The position numbers were made by a program, and so were the translations under genes. Under the pieces are notes generated by a model, which saw nothing but the letters and a program-made list of their open reading frames with translations, was not told the origin of the DNA and made no database searches. Positions 1-9,440 of a DNA stretch of 64,000 nt are shown in pieces (position 1 is the first letter of the stretch; every line of letters starts with the position of its first letter). This DNA is from Saccharomycopsis malanga. Lineage: Eukaryota; Ascomycota; Saccharomycetes; Ascoideales; Saccharomycopsidaceae. The stretch is taken from contig CP025323.1 of assembly GCA_004014935.1 (NCBI GenBank), positions 124,001 to 188,000 on the forward strand. Direction: 5' to 3'.

Positions 1-1495
1 CTGTTCCTATTGGTTTATAACTATTTGCTGCGCCTTGAATTAGTTTTAAACGGTCATAGATGTTGACTATACCATTGCTACTACCTATTGCCAAATAACG
101 GTCGTTTCTTCCACCAATAGCGATTTTAGTAATGCCAATACCATTTTCGTCCTGCCATTTGCTCACAACTGCATTCGTATTGAAGTTGAACTCAAAAAGC
201 TCGCCGTTAGTGTTGACGATGAAAATTGTTTGCTCATCCTTGGTCCATAAGAAATCAGCAACTACCCCATTAATTTTAAAGTTTTTGTAGAATGTGCCAT
301 TAGATATCGATAATATGTTAACGTAACCATTATTACCAATCAATCCAATATACTGGCCGAGTGGAGAGAGCTTGAAGTTTTCAAAACTCTTTTGTAAATG
401 CTTAATACCATACAAATTTGATATTTTTTCAATCTCGCCAGAAACCAAGTCTAACTTGTACATGAACTTTCTTCTACCTGCTAAATACACTTTATTGGTG
501 GTATTTGACGTGCTGAAGTAGGCATTTTGTATTGGCGAGTTTTTGAAAAAAACGGATGTGACCACATTGTTGTTCTTTCCGTCAATGTTATATATTCTCA
601 AAGATCTGTCATAGCCACCCGTGAGCAAAAGAGGTAAGGACGGATGGAAATCGATGGTTTGAATAGCAGATTTAGAGAGGTGTTTATGATTAGCATCTTT
701 CAATCTGGCAATATTCACGTTTTTTGGGGTCAATAATCTAGATGTCTTACTTCTCTTGTAGGTAAGATTGGATTCAATGAGTTTTACAAATGCCTTAGGA
801 TTGTACGTGCTTGAGAGTTCATCATCTTCATCATCAGTAGCAGGTTCTTCGTTATCTTCGTCGCTCGAATGTATACTGTTATCATCACTATCTTCAGGTT
901 TTTCGTCTGCCCACAATGGACGTGGGTGGATCTTTTCAAACTGAGCTCTTAACCGGCTTATGAATTGCTGACTATTTATTGATGCTTCCGCATAACTTGT
1001 TCTCAACTTTTTAATTCTCGAAGCTTCTAGAAGATTTATATTTGCCTTTTCGTCATCACTATCTTCCCATGCAGCTTCATCTTCACTTTCACTACTGAAT
1101 TCCTCGGCCTGCTTCTCAGCATCTTTCATTTCAACATCTACGTCGCCATTATCAGCATCATCCATAAAGAAAAGCATATCATCTTGTAAATTGGAAACAC
1201 TATCCTTGGCCTCATCGTCGCTTTTTCCGTCTTCATTATCACTGGCTAAATTTTCTTCATCGCTTGATTCATTCATCATATTGTCTATATCTTTCAAATT
1301 ATGCTCAAATCCGCTCAAATCGCCAAAGACAAGCTTTTCAAGAGCTAATTCTTCCTCATCCTTAGGCGGAAGCTCTATGTCATCTGGTATCTTGAATACA
1401 GTATCATGTGTGCTCTCTGACGACTTTGATTTCCCATTCTGAGCTTTCGCTTGCACATTTTTCGTACCTTTTCCTTGTTTTTTTACTTTGGCCAT
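1..1495 (-). CDS. UTP18: U3 snoRNP / SSU processome WD-repeat protein Utp18 (3' end outside window)
   Basis: This is the N-terminal ~498 codons of a WD-repeat protein of the small-subunit processome, which acts in the nucleolus in early cleavage of the 18S rRNA precursor. The ATG at 1495 is followed by a Lys-rich start (MAKVKKQGKG), then a long Asp/Glu/Ser-rich region to about residue 190. A segment FISRLRAQFEKIHPRPLW follows, which I recognise from yeast Utp18, and then beta-propeller repeats (for example GIVNIYDRLKLIQG at the window edge). The frame is open to position 1, so the gene runs off the left end; the yeast protein is about 594 residues, so roughly 100 are missing. It diverges from COA3, and the shared upstream region carries an RRPE/PAC pair typical of ribosome-biogenesis genes. 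Confidence 0.9.
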   Translation of the reverse strand, partial: MAKVKKQGKGTKNVQAKAQNGKSKSSESTHDTVFKIPDDIELPPKDEEELALEKLVFGDLSGFEHNLKDIDNMMNESSDEENLASDNEDGKSDDEAKDSVSNLQDDMLFFMDDADNGDVDVEMKDAEKQAEEFSSESEDEAAWEDSDDEKANINLLEASRIKKLRTSYAEASINSQQFISRLRAQFEKIHPRPLWADEKPEDSDDNSIHSSDEDNEEPATDDEDDELSSTYNPKAFVKLIESNLTYKRSKTSRLLTPKNVNIARLKDANHKHLSKSAIQTIDFHPSLPLLLTGGYDRSLRIYNIDGKNNNVVTSVFFKNSPIQNAYFSTSNTTNKVYLAGRRKFMYKLDLVSGEIEKISNLYGIKHLQKSFENFKLSPLGQYIGLIGNNGYVNILSISNGTFYKNFKINGVVADFLWTKDEQTIFIVNTNGELFEFNFNTNAVVSKWQDENGIGITKIAIGGRNDRYLAIGSSNGIVNIYDRLKLIQGAANSYKPIGT

Positions 1496-1604
1496 TGTTA
1501 TTTCTACTCTTATCAACCGCTTGATTCCTCCCTCTACGAAATTCTTCCTATAATCACCTATGATTTCCCTCTTTAATACCATTACTATGCGGTCTGAAAA
1601 ATGT

Positions 1605-1627
1605 AGAAAAAAAAATTTTTTGCGATG
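1605..1627 (-). promoter_or_regulatory. RRPE-like A/T tract plus PAC-like box upstream of UTP18
   Basis: An A9T7 tract (GAAAAAAAAATTTTTTT) at 1606-1621 is followed directly by GCGATG at 1622-1627, about 110-130 bp upstream of the UTP18 ATG. RRPE (AAAAATTTT) and PAC (GCGATGAG) are the standard motif pair of ribosome-biogenesis genes in yeasts. The match to PAC is partial (GCGATGCG). The assignment is inferred from motif and gene function. Confidence 0.55.
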
Positions 1628-1774
1628 CGCCGTTAGAAGCCCCTGTTATTGACGAGATTTCATTTTTCATATAAGGAGGGAGGCATCGTATTACGAACAG
1701 CCTATAAGGAAGCCTTTATAAAGGCAAGACGGTGTTTAAAGTAGATTACGTCACATTGAAATTTCAATAACAAA

Positions 1775-2154
1775 ATGAGAAGCATAGCACCTTTGAGAAG
1801 ATCACTGTATGTTTGTTCTAAGACTGTAATGTCAATGGTATTAAGAAATTCTTTGAAAGAATGAATAATGATCTGTTTTACTAACTTGCATCCAGTTTCC
1901 CCACCTCACCATACCAAGATACCAGAACTTGGAAGATGACTCCAGCAATGATCAGGGCAAGAAAGCCATATTTCTGGAAGAATGCTGCCACATTTTCTGT
2001 TCTTGGATTGCTCAGTTTGGGTATTTACGTCTACACATTCAATTTCTTAGCAAAGGACGAGTTTTCTGACATCGAGATGCCTCCTGTGAGCGAGGAGGAT
2101 TTGAAGAAGTTGAGAGCAGAGTACGAACAGGATCTAAAGAACAAGACCAAGTGA
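1775..2154 (+). CDS. COA3: Cytochrome c oxidase assembly factor Coa3, one intron
   Basis: Small mitochondrial inner-membrane protein that with Cox14 and Mss51 regulates Cox1 synthesis and assembly. Exon 1 is 1775-1806 and exon 2 is 1896-2154; the joined product is 96 residues. It begins MRSIAPLRRSLFPTSP, then YQDTRTWKMTPAMIRARKP, which closely matches yeast Coa3 (YQDTRTWKMTPAMIRARKP). One hydrophobic segment lies at about residues 43-60, followed by an acidic C-terminal tail. An unspliced reading would start at the internal Met at 1936 and lose 24 residues, including conserved YQDTRTWK. The S. cerevisiae gene, from memory, has no intron. It diverges from UTP18, which is also a near neighbour in S. 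cerevisiae. Confidence 0.92.
1807..1895 (+). other. Spliceosomal intron of COA3 (89 nt)
   Basis: Donor GTATGT at 1807-1812, branch point TACTAAC at 1879-1885, acceptor TCCAG ending at 1895. Splicing joins codon 11 (CT|T) and puts the conserved YQDTRTWK segment in frame. Confidence 0.9.
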
Positions 2155-3133
2155 GCGCACGTTGAGGAAATTCCAAACCAGATTGGTTGCTGCATCGGAT
2201 TATTGTAAATAGTCTTTGCCTTTTGTTATGATGATGTTTTTATTTTTTATTCTTCTTTCTTGTTACATGTCAATAGTTTTGGTTATTTGATAGTCATTTT
2301 ACGTATGTGTTCAGATAATTTTGTAGTGTGAGGTAACGTGCTATGCCATTGAGCCTTGGTCCAATAACTCGTAGTCTCTTTCCTGTTCAATGTCTGTTTT
2401 GTATCATTCAAATTTTATCCCCACAATCTTTTTTAGCGCATGCTCTTGTTGGTTTTTTTTTATTTGAATCAATAGCGACTACTGTCATTACTTTTACAGA
2501 CTTTGTTGAAAGAATGTAATCTACATTCTTATTCAAAACCTTTCGAAAAGAAATTTACAAAACACTTGTTCTGAGTATTCTCAAAACATACAAGAGGAAA
2601 TAGTTTTTGTATTGTAAATTATGAAGATCTCTCGTTCGGCCATTAATTCCAGCTTCAATAATTTTGAACAGCCTAAAAATCTGCATTTTCCATTACAAAC
2701 TTTTATATTCTCTTCAAAACAGAATAGTTCATATATATATACTGTAAAACAAAAAGCAAAATGCAGTTAAAAACAAAAAACATAAAATGCAAAACAGAAC
2801 AACCAAAACAGAAAACAAAATATATAACCAAAAACACTATGAAGTAAAATGAAGTAAAGCGCACCAACAACATGTTGAGATCAACAAGAAAACAAAAATC
2901 TAGATGGAGAGGAATATGCAAGAGTGTATGGAAAAGTGGTTGGTAACGACAAAAAAATAAACAGCAATCGCCTTTAACAATGTATAAAAGGCGTTTAAAA
3001 GCATGAATAAACAAAAAGGGATTTAGAAAATGTTTGAGTCACCTAAAGTGAAACCCAGAACGTGAAAAGTTTGAAAGATCAAAAAACAAAATGATCTGTT
3101 ATAAAAAAAATATTCCACTACTAATGTGCAGAG
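2155..3133. other. Convergent 3' intergenic region COA3 / KCH1-like
   Basis: No convincing gene. AT-rich with T tracts near 2240-2270 and 2445-2465, and an A-rich, C-containing simple stretch (AAAACAAAA-type) from about 2740 to 2870. A 103-codon opening on the minus strand (2703-3014) is only the complement of this simple sequence. Both flanking genes end into it. Confidence 0.6.
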
Positions 3134-5422
3134 CTAGCGTTTCTTGCCTAAATACTCTTCCAACCCCATGTCTTTATAAGTAGGCAATATTGGACTAACT
3201 CCTGTATCGCCGTTATCTGCCTCACCGCCATACAAATTGTTAATTAACAATAATCGGGAGTTTGGACTAACAATGCCGCCGTGATTCGACGTCTGATCAA
3301 CGGATAAGTTGGTATTCAAACTATTGTTATTAGCGATGCTATTATTTAGCCTAGCATTTGGATATGGCAAGTTCGCAGGAACGCGCTGTCTATTTGTAGG
3401 GACTATTGTTGACGAGCCCGTTGACTGCTCCATGATCATTGGAAGGTTATTAAAAGATCCTGTAGGGCTTCCATTACTGAAACCAGTATTGTTGCTGCGT
3501 ATCTGAGGTGTGCTGAAACCAGAAAACGACGATGACGACGTATCACCAATTGAAACAGGTGAAAAATCTCTTGAGTTGTCACTAGGATAAGGTGGAGAAG
3601 TAGAGTTTCCAAAACCAGATGCCGTATGATTTGGTTTGATGTATCCTGAACCACCTGTGTTTGTTCTTGGAAGACCATTAGAGTATTGTGATCCCCCGGT
3701 ATTTGCTTTAGATAGTGAGTACAGAGAGTTACCAGTGTGATTTCTCGGAAGAGAAGAGTTTCCTGTTTGATGATATGGAAGTTGTGAATTGTCATTGAGT
3801 CCAGTATGGAATGAGTCTGTGCTGCCTGTGAAGTCATTGTTGCTTATAAAGTCGTTGCCACCTGTCAACTGCCTTCTGGTGGTAGGATATGGCGCGGAAT
3901 TTGCATTGGCTAGAGAGCTAGGGAGAGGATTATTGACCAAAGTTCCGCCAGTGTAATCCGTATTGGCAGCAGAATTGTTAACCAACGTTCCACCTGTATA
4001 GTTTGTGCTGGTACCAAATCCTGTGGTGTTGCCTGTCAACATTCTTTCATTATATGGTGCTTGTGGATTACTGTAAAGCTGCCCATCAAGATGTGGTCTG
4101 GGCATGTCACGAATAGGCTGGATAGGCTGAGTAGCTCTTGGGCCTGCCAAAAGGTTATCTGAGTCTAAAAGGTTGTCTCTAGAGGAAGCAAATTCAGAAG
4201 ATGGGTTAGTTTGTTGATAAACGCGGTTAGGTTTTTGAAAATTATTGAAAGGAATATTGTTCGTCAAGTCTCTTTGCGGTTGATATTGGGGATAGCCAGT
4301 ATTATATATAGGTGACATTTGTTCTTGGCGTGGCTGCTGGTTCAACGTCATGGACGAATCTTTCTGTCTTAATGATGGATCTGAAGAATAAGCAGGTAAC
4401 GGAGGAGGAGGAGCAGCATGTTTATTCAAAGGTAATAAATCATTGCCGGATCTTCTTAAGGATCTACGCATTTTGCTAAATTTTTCGGTGATCGTACCCT
4501 TTCTGTCAAGACCATTTTTCGAAAAAAGAGTATCGTCATCTTCATTGTTGCCAGGTAAAACCGGTAAGGTTGGTTTCAAACCTAAACGTGAGTTTTCTTC
4601 CTTCAACTGTTTTAGAGACTCTTTATGATACTTGGAAGTAAGTTCACGAACTCTTTCATTGATTCTGACACACACAAATTGCTTCAAAACATAACCTTCT
4701 TGGTTGATTTTCGTGACAACACAACAAGACAACAAGACAGCAACAAAGAATTTAATTATGAAAATAAGCCAAATGACAAAAGAAAGACCCATTATCGTGA
4801 AAACGATGGCCCATGTTTCTTTGACCCCATCGGTTCTTAAGTGTTCAAAGGAAGAGACCACTTTATCACGATCATTTCTTACTACAGAATATATGGTTAA
4901 ACCATTGATGACTTGTCTTGGAGAATCAGCAAATAATAACTTGACACAATCCTTCAAAGTGAAATAAATGAAAAACCCACAATAGTCAAAAAAATTCTTA
5001 GGGGTGATTTGATCATATAAACAAAAATACGAATATCCTTTCAAAGACCACAACATTTTAGCAACACTATTTGTATAAGTCAACGAAATGTTCCGCGTGA
5101 AATATACCTTTACACCATATATCCATTCGTATATCAATAGCACTATCGATAAAAGAATACATCCACTGAAAATCCAACGTGAGATCCTGAATGGGATCGA
5201 AGGTTCAATTTCACTAGCCCATGAGTTATATGCCAATAATCTAACACACGTGTAACAATCGGATGCGTAAAGAACAATCGTCAATATCACTTGTCCTATT
5301 GCTAGAAATAACGCAAATATTGTGGAACAATGTGTATTTTTGAATTGTGATACATTCACCAAATCAAACGTATTATTATCAATCTCCCATTTCCAATTCA
5401 TAGAATTTTTGCCCCCAAACAT
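3134..5422 (-). CDS. KCH1: Kch1/Prm6-family plasma-membrane potassium channel component
   Basis: Predicted 762-residue membrane protein of the fungal KCH family, which supports low-affinity K+ flux and Ca2+ influx during pheromone or ER stress. Conserved N-terminal stretches include DCYTCVRLLAYNSW, ISRWIFSGCILLSIVLLIYE and DSPRQVINGLT, which I recognise from yeast Kch1. At least three hydrophobic segments lie at about residues 33-55, 88-105 and 205-240. The C-terminal half is low-complexity and rich in Asn, Ser, Thr and Gly, with repeated short TG-containing units; it makes the protein longer than yeast Kch1 (~500 residues). I use the ATG at 5422; an in-frame TTG at 5485 extends the frame 21 codons but is an unlikely start. 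ATG 5401 is an alternative. The region encoding the tail is low-complexity, so its length may vary between strains. Confidence 0.85.
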   Translation of the reverse strand: MFGGKNSMNWKWEIDNNTFDLVNVSQFKNTHCSTIFALFLAIGQVILTIVLYASDCYTCVRLLAYNSWASEIEPSIPFRISRWIFSGCILLSIVLLIYEWIYGVKVYFTRNISLTYTNSVAKMLWSLKGYSYFCLYDQITPKNFFDYCGFFIYFTLKDCVKLLFADSPRQVINGLTIYSVVRNDRDKVVSSFEHLRTDGVKETWAIVFTIMGLSFVIWLIFIIKFFVAVLLSCCVVTKINQEGYVLKQFVCVRINERVRELTSKYHKESLKQLKEENSRLGLKPTLPVLPGNNEDDDTLFSKNGLDRKGTITEKFSKMRRSLRRSGNDLLPLNKHAAPPPPLPAYSSDPSLRQKDSSMTLNQQPRQEQMSPIYNTGYPQYQPQRDLTNNIPFNNFQKPNRVYQQTNPSSEFASSRDNLLDSDNLLAGPRATQPIQPIRDMPRPHLDGQLYSNPQAPYNERMLTGNTTGFGTSTNYTGGTLVNNSAANTDYTGGTLVNNPLPSSLANANSAPYPTTRRQLTGGNDFISNNDFTGSTDSFHTGLNDNSQLPYHQTGNSSLPRNHTGNSLYSLSKANTGGSQYSNGLPRTNTGGSGYIKPNHTASGFGNSTSPPYPSDNSRDFSPVSIGDTSSSSFSGFSTPQIRSNNTGFSNGSPTGSFNNLPMIMEQSTGSSTIVPTNRQRVPANLPYPNARLNNSIANNNSLNTNLSVDQTSNHGGIVSPNSRLLLINNLYGGEADNGDTGVSPILPTYKDMGLEEYLGKKR

Positions 5423-7117
5423 CCTCAAGTGGTTAGGCCCGCTAGCCGTTCGATGGTTGGCTTTAATGAAATAGTCGGTCGCCAAATGGACAAATAAACC
5501 TCTTAATAAACGAGTGTTTTCCTTGTTTGTCTCTTCTTTTGCCGTACTTTTATAGTGTTAAATATTGAGATATACTTATCAAACACCTAAAAAAATATAT
5601 GAAAACTTATATGAAACATCACGTGCGTCATGCTATTCTTAGCAGTATCTTACAATATTCGCAGTAATTGACTATAGTATTTAAGTGGGTTAGAGACTAT
5701 ACTAGAGGGAAAAATGAAAAGGTAGTTGAATCGGTAGTGGGGATGTGTGCTAATACTTTTGTAGTTCTTCTGAGAAGTTTGTAACTCGCGATATGAAGAT
5801 ATAATTTTAACTCGGGCACATGTTGCGGTTTAAAAGATTTAATAACTGTATTAACAGATTCGGTGCTCTATAAACGACTTGAAGTGAAATTTTATCTTAA
5901 AATTTAATGTGTTTTGGGCAGGTTTGTCGTGGACAACATATTTGGGTTTTTTTTAAGAGGCAGAGGACTTGTAATCATTCTATAAATTTTAAGAGTAAGC
6001 CTCATTACCTATGATTGTATTACATATATATACATAGTTTGACTGTTGAAAGGCTTCAAAAACCTGTTGTTTTTATGGTATTTGGATAGATTTGCAAGAA
6101 TTGTTGTTGGGGTATAATTTTAATTTTTGAAGGAAATTAGAAGCATCAATCGAAGCATTTTATAGCCAACTGATTACTTGTCACAATGTTAATAAACAAA
6201 AACGTAGGGCTATTTGTAGTGTTTCTGTCAAATAGCTCACGATTACCAAAAATGAAAACTCAAAAACTGTTTAAAAGTGCTAAACAGTCAAATGAAGCGG
6301 TATTTTGGTTTTATTTAAGACTGTCCAAAGTGCTATCCTCTTTTGACAAGGATTTTCCTTGAGGTTTATAAATATATGATTTACACTGCTTACCTCTTTA
6401 TTATTTCTATCTAAATATTTATCAACCTCATAAATAATTCTCTACAAAACTTGCAATATTAAGATTGTTTTGTATTGAACGGAGAATAAGAGAATGGCTA
6501 CGACTTGAGTATTAATTGACAAGTCTAACTAATAAGGGTTATTGAACAGCTAAATAGAAACACCAATTGTAAGTTATTAAGCATAGAATAATGGGATCTG
6601 ATGAATTTAGTGGATTAAATCATTGGACTAGAAGCATATAGAAGTTTACCACCAGTGATCCAAAACGTTTTGAGTAAAAATTGGAGTTTTATCCGGCAAA
6701 GTCTCTTAGGGTAGTAAATGATATTAATTAGAGTATTTTTATGGGTTATGAGCTAAATGTAGTAACGGTATAAAATTGCAAAGGATAATTCTCATCAAGT
6801 TACATTGTAGTGAAAATCCAAGAAGTGTAATTTGATGATGACAACTTTTTACAAGACACGTAATAAATAATAGTACAAATTATTCAAATAGCATGAATTA
6901 AACTTTAATATTCAAAAGACAGCACTATTTACCATCATATATGCCCAAGTAACCATTAATATTAGAAAACTACCTCATGTTGAGAAGGCGTATGCATAGA
7001 AGCGTCCGGGTGACACTAAAGTTTTTTCTTTGATTTTTCAGTATATCACCAAACTCAATCAACCAATATTAACCCACAAGATTAATAAAAGCCAGTTAAG
7101 CATATACTAACTACAAA
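5423..7117. other. 1.7-kb divergent intergenic region KCH1-like / MRPL27
   Basis: AT-rich, no convincing gene on either strand. It contains a degenerate dispersed repeat at about 6485-6660 (listed separately). The sequence immediately before the MRPL27 ATG carries a chance TACTAAC at 7104-7110. Confidence 0.6.
6485..6660 (+). repeat. Degenerate copy of a dispersed repeat shared with 34655-34913
   Basis: This stretch matches 34750-34925 patchily along its length in the same order: CTTGAGTATTA, then a GA-AAGTCTA block, then CATAGAATA, then an identical 22-bp block at 6625-6646 (34888-34909 in the other copy). The order and spacing argue for common descent. It is a broken fossil with many differences; the better copy has LTR-like ends. 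Family not determined. Confidence 0.45.
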
Positions 7118-7561
7118 ATGAAAGCTTCTAACGTTTCTCTTTTTCAGCAGACATCTGTTGTTCAACTCAGACGGCCATGGAAAAAGTTCCGTGACGGAAC
7201 GTTGTATTATGGTCTAGCGAAGACAGGCTCTAAGAGACATGCCTTGACTACCAAACAGGGAAACAAAACATTTTATAAGGGTACAAGATCTTCTGGTATA
7301 GGTCGCCACACCAAATTTGGAGGTTATATGGTGAACTGGTCTAAAGTTAGAACTTATGTAGCTCCAAGTTCTGCGGTGTGGAATAAGGAGCTAACCCCAT
7401 TAATCTCCGAAAACGTGCCAGAAGTACGTAATAGTTATGCTGGTTTCAAAGGTCCAACGGACCCTAAATTGTACTTGAAAAAATTGAACGAATACATAAT
7501 ATATGGTTCTCAGGAGACCGAGGACCATGTAGTCAGTGAGAAGAACGTTGAAAGAGGTTGA
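7118..7561 (+). CDS. MRPL27: Mitochondrial large-subunit ribosomal protein mL41 (Mrpl27)
   Basis: 147-residue mitochondrial ribosomal protein of the mL41 family. The core RPWKKFRDG...TTKQGNKTFYKGTRSSGIGRHTKFGG...NWSKVRTY is nearly identical to yeast Mrpl27, and the C-terminus ends ERG like the yeast protein. The N-terminus MKASNVSLFQQTS is basic and lacks acidic residues, fitting mitochondrial import. Length equals the yeast protein (about 146). The ATG at 7118 agrees with the family start (MKGSPIS in yeast), so the TACTAAC just upstream is not taken as part of an intron. It is convergent with DPB3, which is also near MRPL27 in S. cerevisiae (chromosome II, from memory). Confidence 0.95.
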   Translation: MKASNVSLFQQTSVVQLRRPWKKFRDGTLYYGLAKTGSKRHALTTKQGNKTFYKGTRSSGIGRHTKFGGYMVNWSKVRTYVAPSSAVWNKELTPLISENVPEVRNSYAGFKGPTDPKLYLKKLNEYIIYGSQETEDHVVSEKNVERG

Positions 7562-7901
7562 GTGCCCTTTGAGATATGGGGTTGGTGGGCAATTATGTTT
7601 CCATCTCGTTTATGATTTTTATTTTATTTTTGTTAGTAGTTTTGTCATTTCCATATGTATATAAAGTATCATGTTTTTTACGTATCCTAATTATTGTAGC
7701 ATTTTTCATATTTTACATCACCATATTCTTATGTTTTCTTTGAAAAACTGGTAATATACAATTATGTTGCAAATTTTCAGAATTTGACTGTTCGCATTGC
7801 AATAACTATTGCAATAACTATTTGATTGTCACATCAAAATATAAAAACAACTACAGTTACTCATATTAACAAAATTGTGGTTTATTTTGAAACATATACT
7901 A
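7562..7901. other. Convergent 3' region MRPL27 / DPB3
   Basis: No gene seen. T-rich after MRPL27. A short direct repeat GCAATAACTATT occurs twice in tandem near 7797-7822. Confidence 0.6.
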
Positions 7902-8729
7902 CTAATTTTGTTGTTCTATGCTGTTAGAAGACACATTTGCAACGTCGTTTTTTGCTGTATCAACTTGCTGAGTGGTATTATTGATTTCATCATCCACCTG
8001 CATTGGTTCAGCTTCATCTTCGCCTTCAGAATATTCAGGCTCACTGTCTACTAAGTCATCATTGCCATCCTTCTTTTGATCGCTGCTACTTGATTCTGAT
8101 TGCTCGAGTGTTATTTTATTTTCATTTTCCAATTTAGCCCGTTTGAAATTGAGAACCTGTTGACCTTTTTCCAATTGGACTTTTTCTTTAACTTTTACAT
8201 CTTTTTCAGGAGACTCTCCAGATTCTAGGCTTTGTTTGCTACTACCAATGTCTTTTTTAGAGCCAATAGTGTTTGAAAGATGAGATCTAGTTTTACTATA
8301 TGAGATCTGATCATTGGCCGTCAATTTTCTTACACTTTGTAATGGTGGAACCATCCGTTTGAGAAATAACAAATCTTCATGATTCTGTACAGCGCTGCTA
8401 AAGTCCCTATACTGCAACTTTTGTCTCTTTTCAATCTTAGTATTCATATGCGCCTTCATGGCGAGATGCTTGATGAAATATTCTGTTGATTTCGCAATAA
8501 CAAAAACCGCCGATTCCGAACAAGGTGTATAGTTTGGATCGATTTTCATTATTCTTTTCACTTTAGCAATGGGAAGAACAGTTTTCCCCAAACCGTCTTC
8601 TTCAACATTTGCTTGGTGACTTGTTTCTGGAACATTTTCTTCATCCCCTTTAGGCTCATGATTAGTACCACTGGATGCCACTTGCATCTCAACATCTCCT
8701 GCCGTATGTGTTATATCCGAAACGTCCAT
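7902..8729 (-). CDS. DPB3: DNA polymerase epsilon histone-fold subunit Dpb3
   Basis: 275-residue protein with a histone fold of the NF-YC/Dpb3 type at about residues 51-128: LPIAKVKRIMKIDPNY (alpha 1 and loop 1), SAVFVIAKSTEYFIKHLA (long alpha 2), and KLQYRDFSSAVQNHEDLLFL (alpha 3 and C-helix). In yeast Dpb3 pairs with Dpb4 to help polymerase epsilon hold double-stranded DNA and to inherit histones at forks. The C-terminal half is charged and acidic (SEPEYSEGEDEAEPMQVDDE), as in yeast Dpb3. Paralogous folds (Bur6, Hap5) are alternatives, but motif details, the acidic tail and linkage to MRPL27 favour Dpb3. An MCB box (ACGCGT) about 100 bp upstream fits G1/S expression. Confidence 0.82.
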   Translation of the reverse strand: MDVSDITHTAGDVEMQVASSGTNHEPKGDEENVPETSHQANVEEDGLGKTVLPIAKVKRIMKIDPNYTPCSESAVFVIAKSTEYFIKHLAMKAHMNTKIEKRQKLQYRDFSSAVQNHEDLLFLKRMVPPLQSVRKLTANDQISYSKTRSHLSNTIGSKKDIGSSKQSLESGESPEKDVKVKEKVQLEKGQQVLNFKRAKLENENKITLEQSESSSSDQKKDGNDDLVDSEPEYSEGEDEAEPMQVDDEINNTTQQVDTAKNDVANVSSNSIEQQN

Positions 8730-8827
8730 ATTTAACTCCCAACTCTCTAATATCCAAATTCAAACAATAACTAATGCCATAAACTATGCGTTAATGCATT
8801 GAAATCAATATAGTGAAAAACCATACG

Positions 8828-8833
8828 ACGCGT
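8828..8833. promoter_or_regulatory. MCB element (ACGCGT) upstream of DPB3
   Basis: The palindrome GACGCGTC at 8827-8834 contains ACGCGT, the MBF (Mbp1/Swi6) site of G1/S replication genes. It lies 99 bp upstream of the DPB3 ATG. RFC2 in this window has the same site 84 bp upstream. Confidence 0.6.
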
Positions 8834-9362
8834 CTCGTAATATGAAAAATATGAAAAACTCCGCCTTTTACTAAGAGCCACCATAGGTATAATTAACATG
8901 TATATACAACTAACAAAAACCAACCTATGATCTTTCATCAAGGTATAAAAGATTCAAAGACCATTATTTCGTACTTTCTATATATACTATTGTACTCTAA
9001 ATATTACGCTTATATTTTTTTTTATGGAATTTCCATTCCATTGCGCATCTCTCACCTTTTTATTACTATACTCTCATTTTCTTATGAATTATTCTCAAGC
9101 ACTGACGTGTAATACTTTGAGTTACAGAATACGTCATGTTACACAGTTGAGCCAGATGCCCTCAAACTATAACAATCAATTTTCAATTAAAAATCAGAAT
9201 TGACAGTCAAATACACAAGGGCTACCCTTACTCTGGCGCTTTTTGGAATGTTTTAAATGTCACTACAATCGTCAGACACGCCAGATGCGATATATTTAAT
9301 ATATATTTATCGAAATAATTTGATATATACAAATCATTTTAAATATGTTAAATATATGCAAT

Positions 9363-9440
9363 GCCGCTGGCCAGGTTGGCTCAGTGGCTGGTGCTTTCGG
9401 AGAAGAGAAAAAGACCTAACTAGCTCAAGGGTGATTCGAT
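9363..9440 (+). repeat. tRNA-like relic, copy 1
   Basis: The stretch starts GCCGCTGGCCAGG and carries TGGCTCAGTGG at 9378-9388, which fits the pol III A-box consensus TRGYNNARNNG. A second A-box-like TAGCTCAAGGG follows at 9421-9431. The first ~60 bp are clearly related to 47404-47460. No anticodon stem or complete cloverleaf can be drawn, so this is not a functional tRNA. It may be a tRNA-derived SINE-like repeat or a decayed tRNA. Confidence 0.5.

Noticed and set aside
7104-7110. TACTAAC just upstream of the MRPL27 ATG, suggesting an intron
   Set aside because: No AG in a useful position before the ATG and no donor exon; the ATG at 7118 gives the normal family N-terminus.
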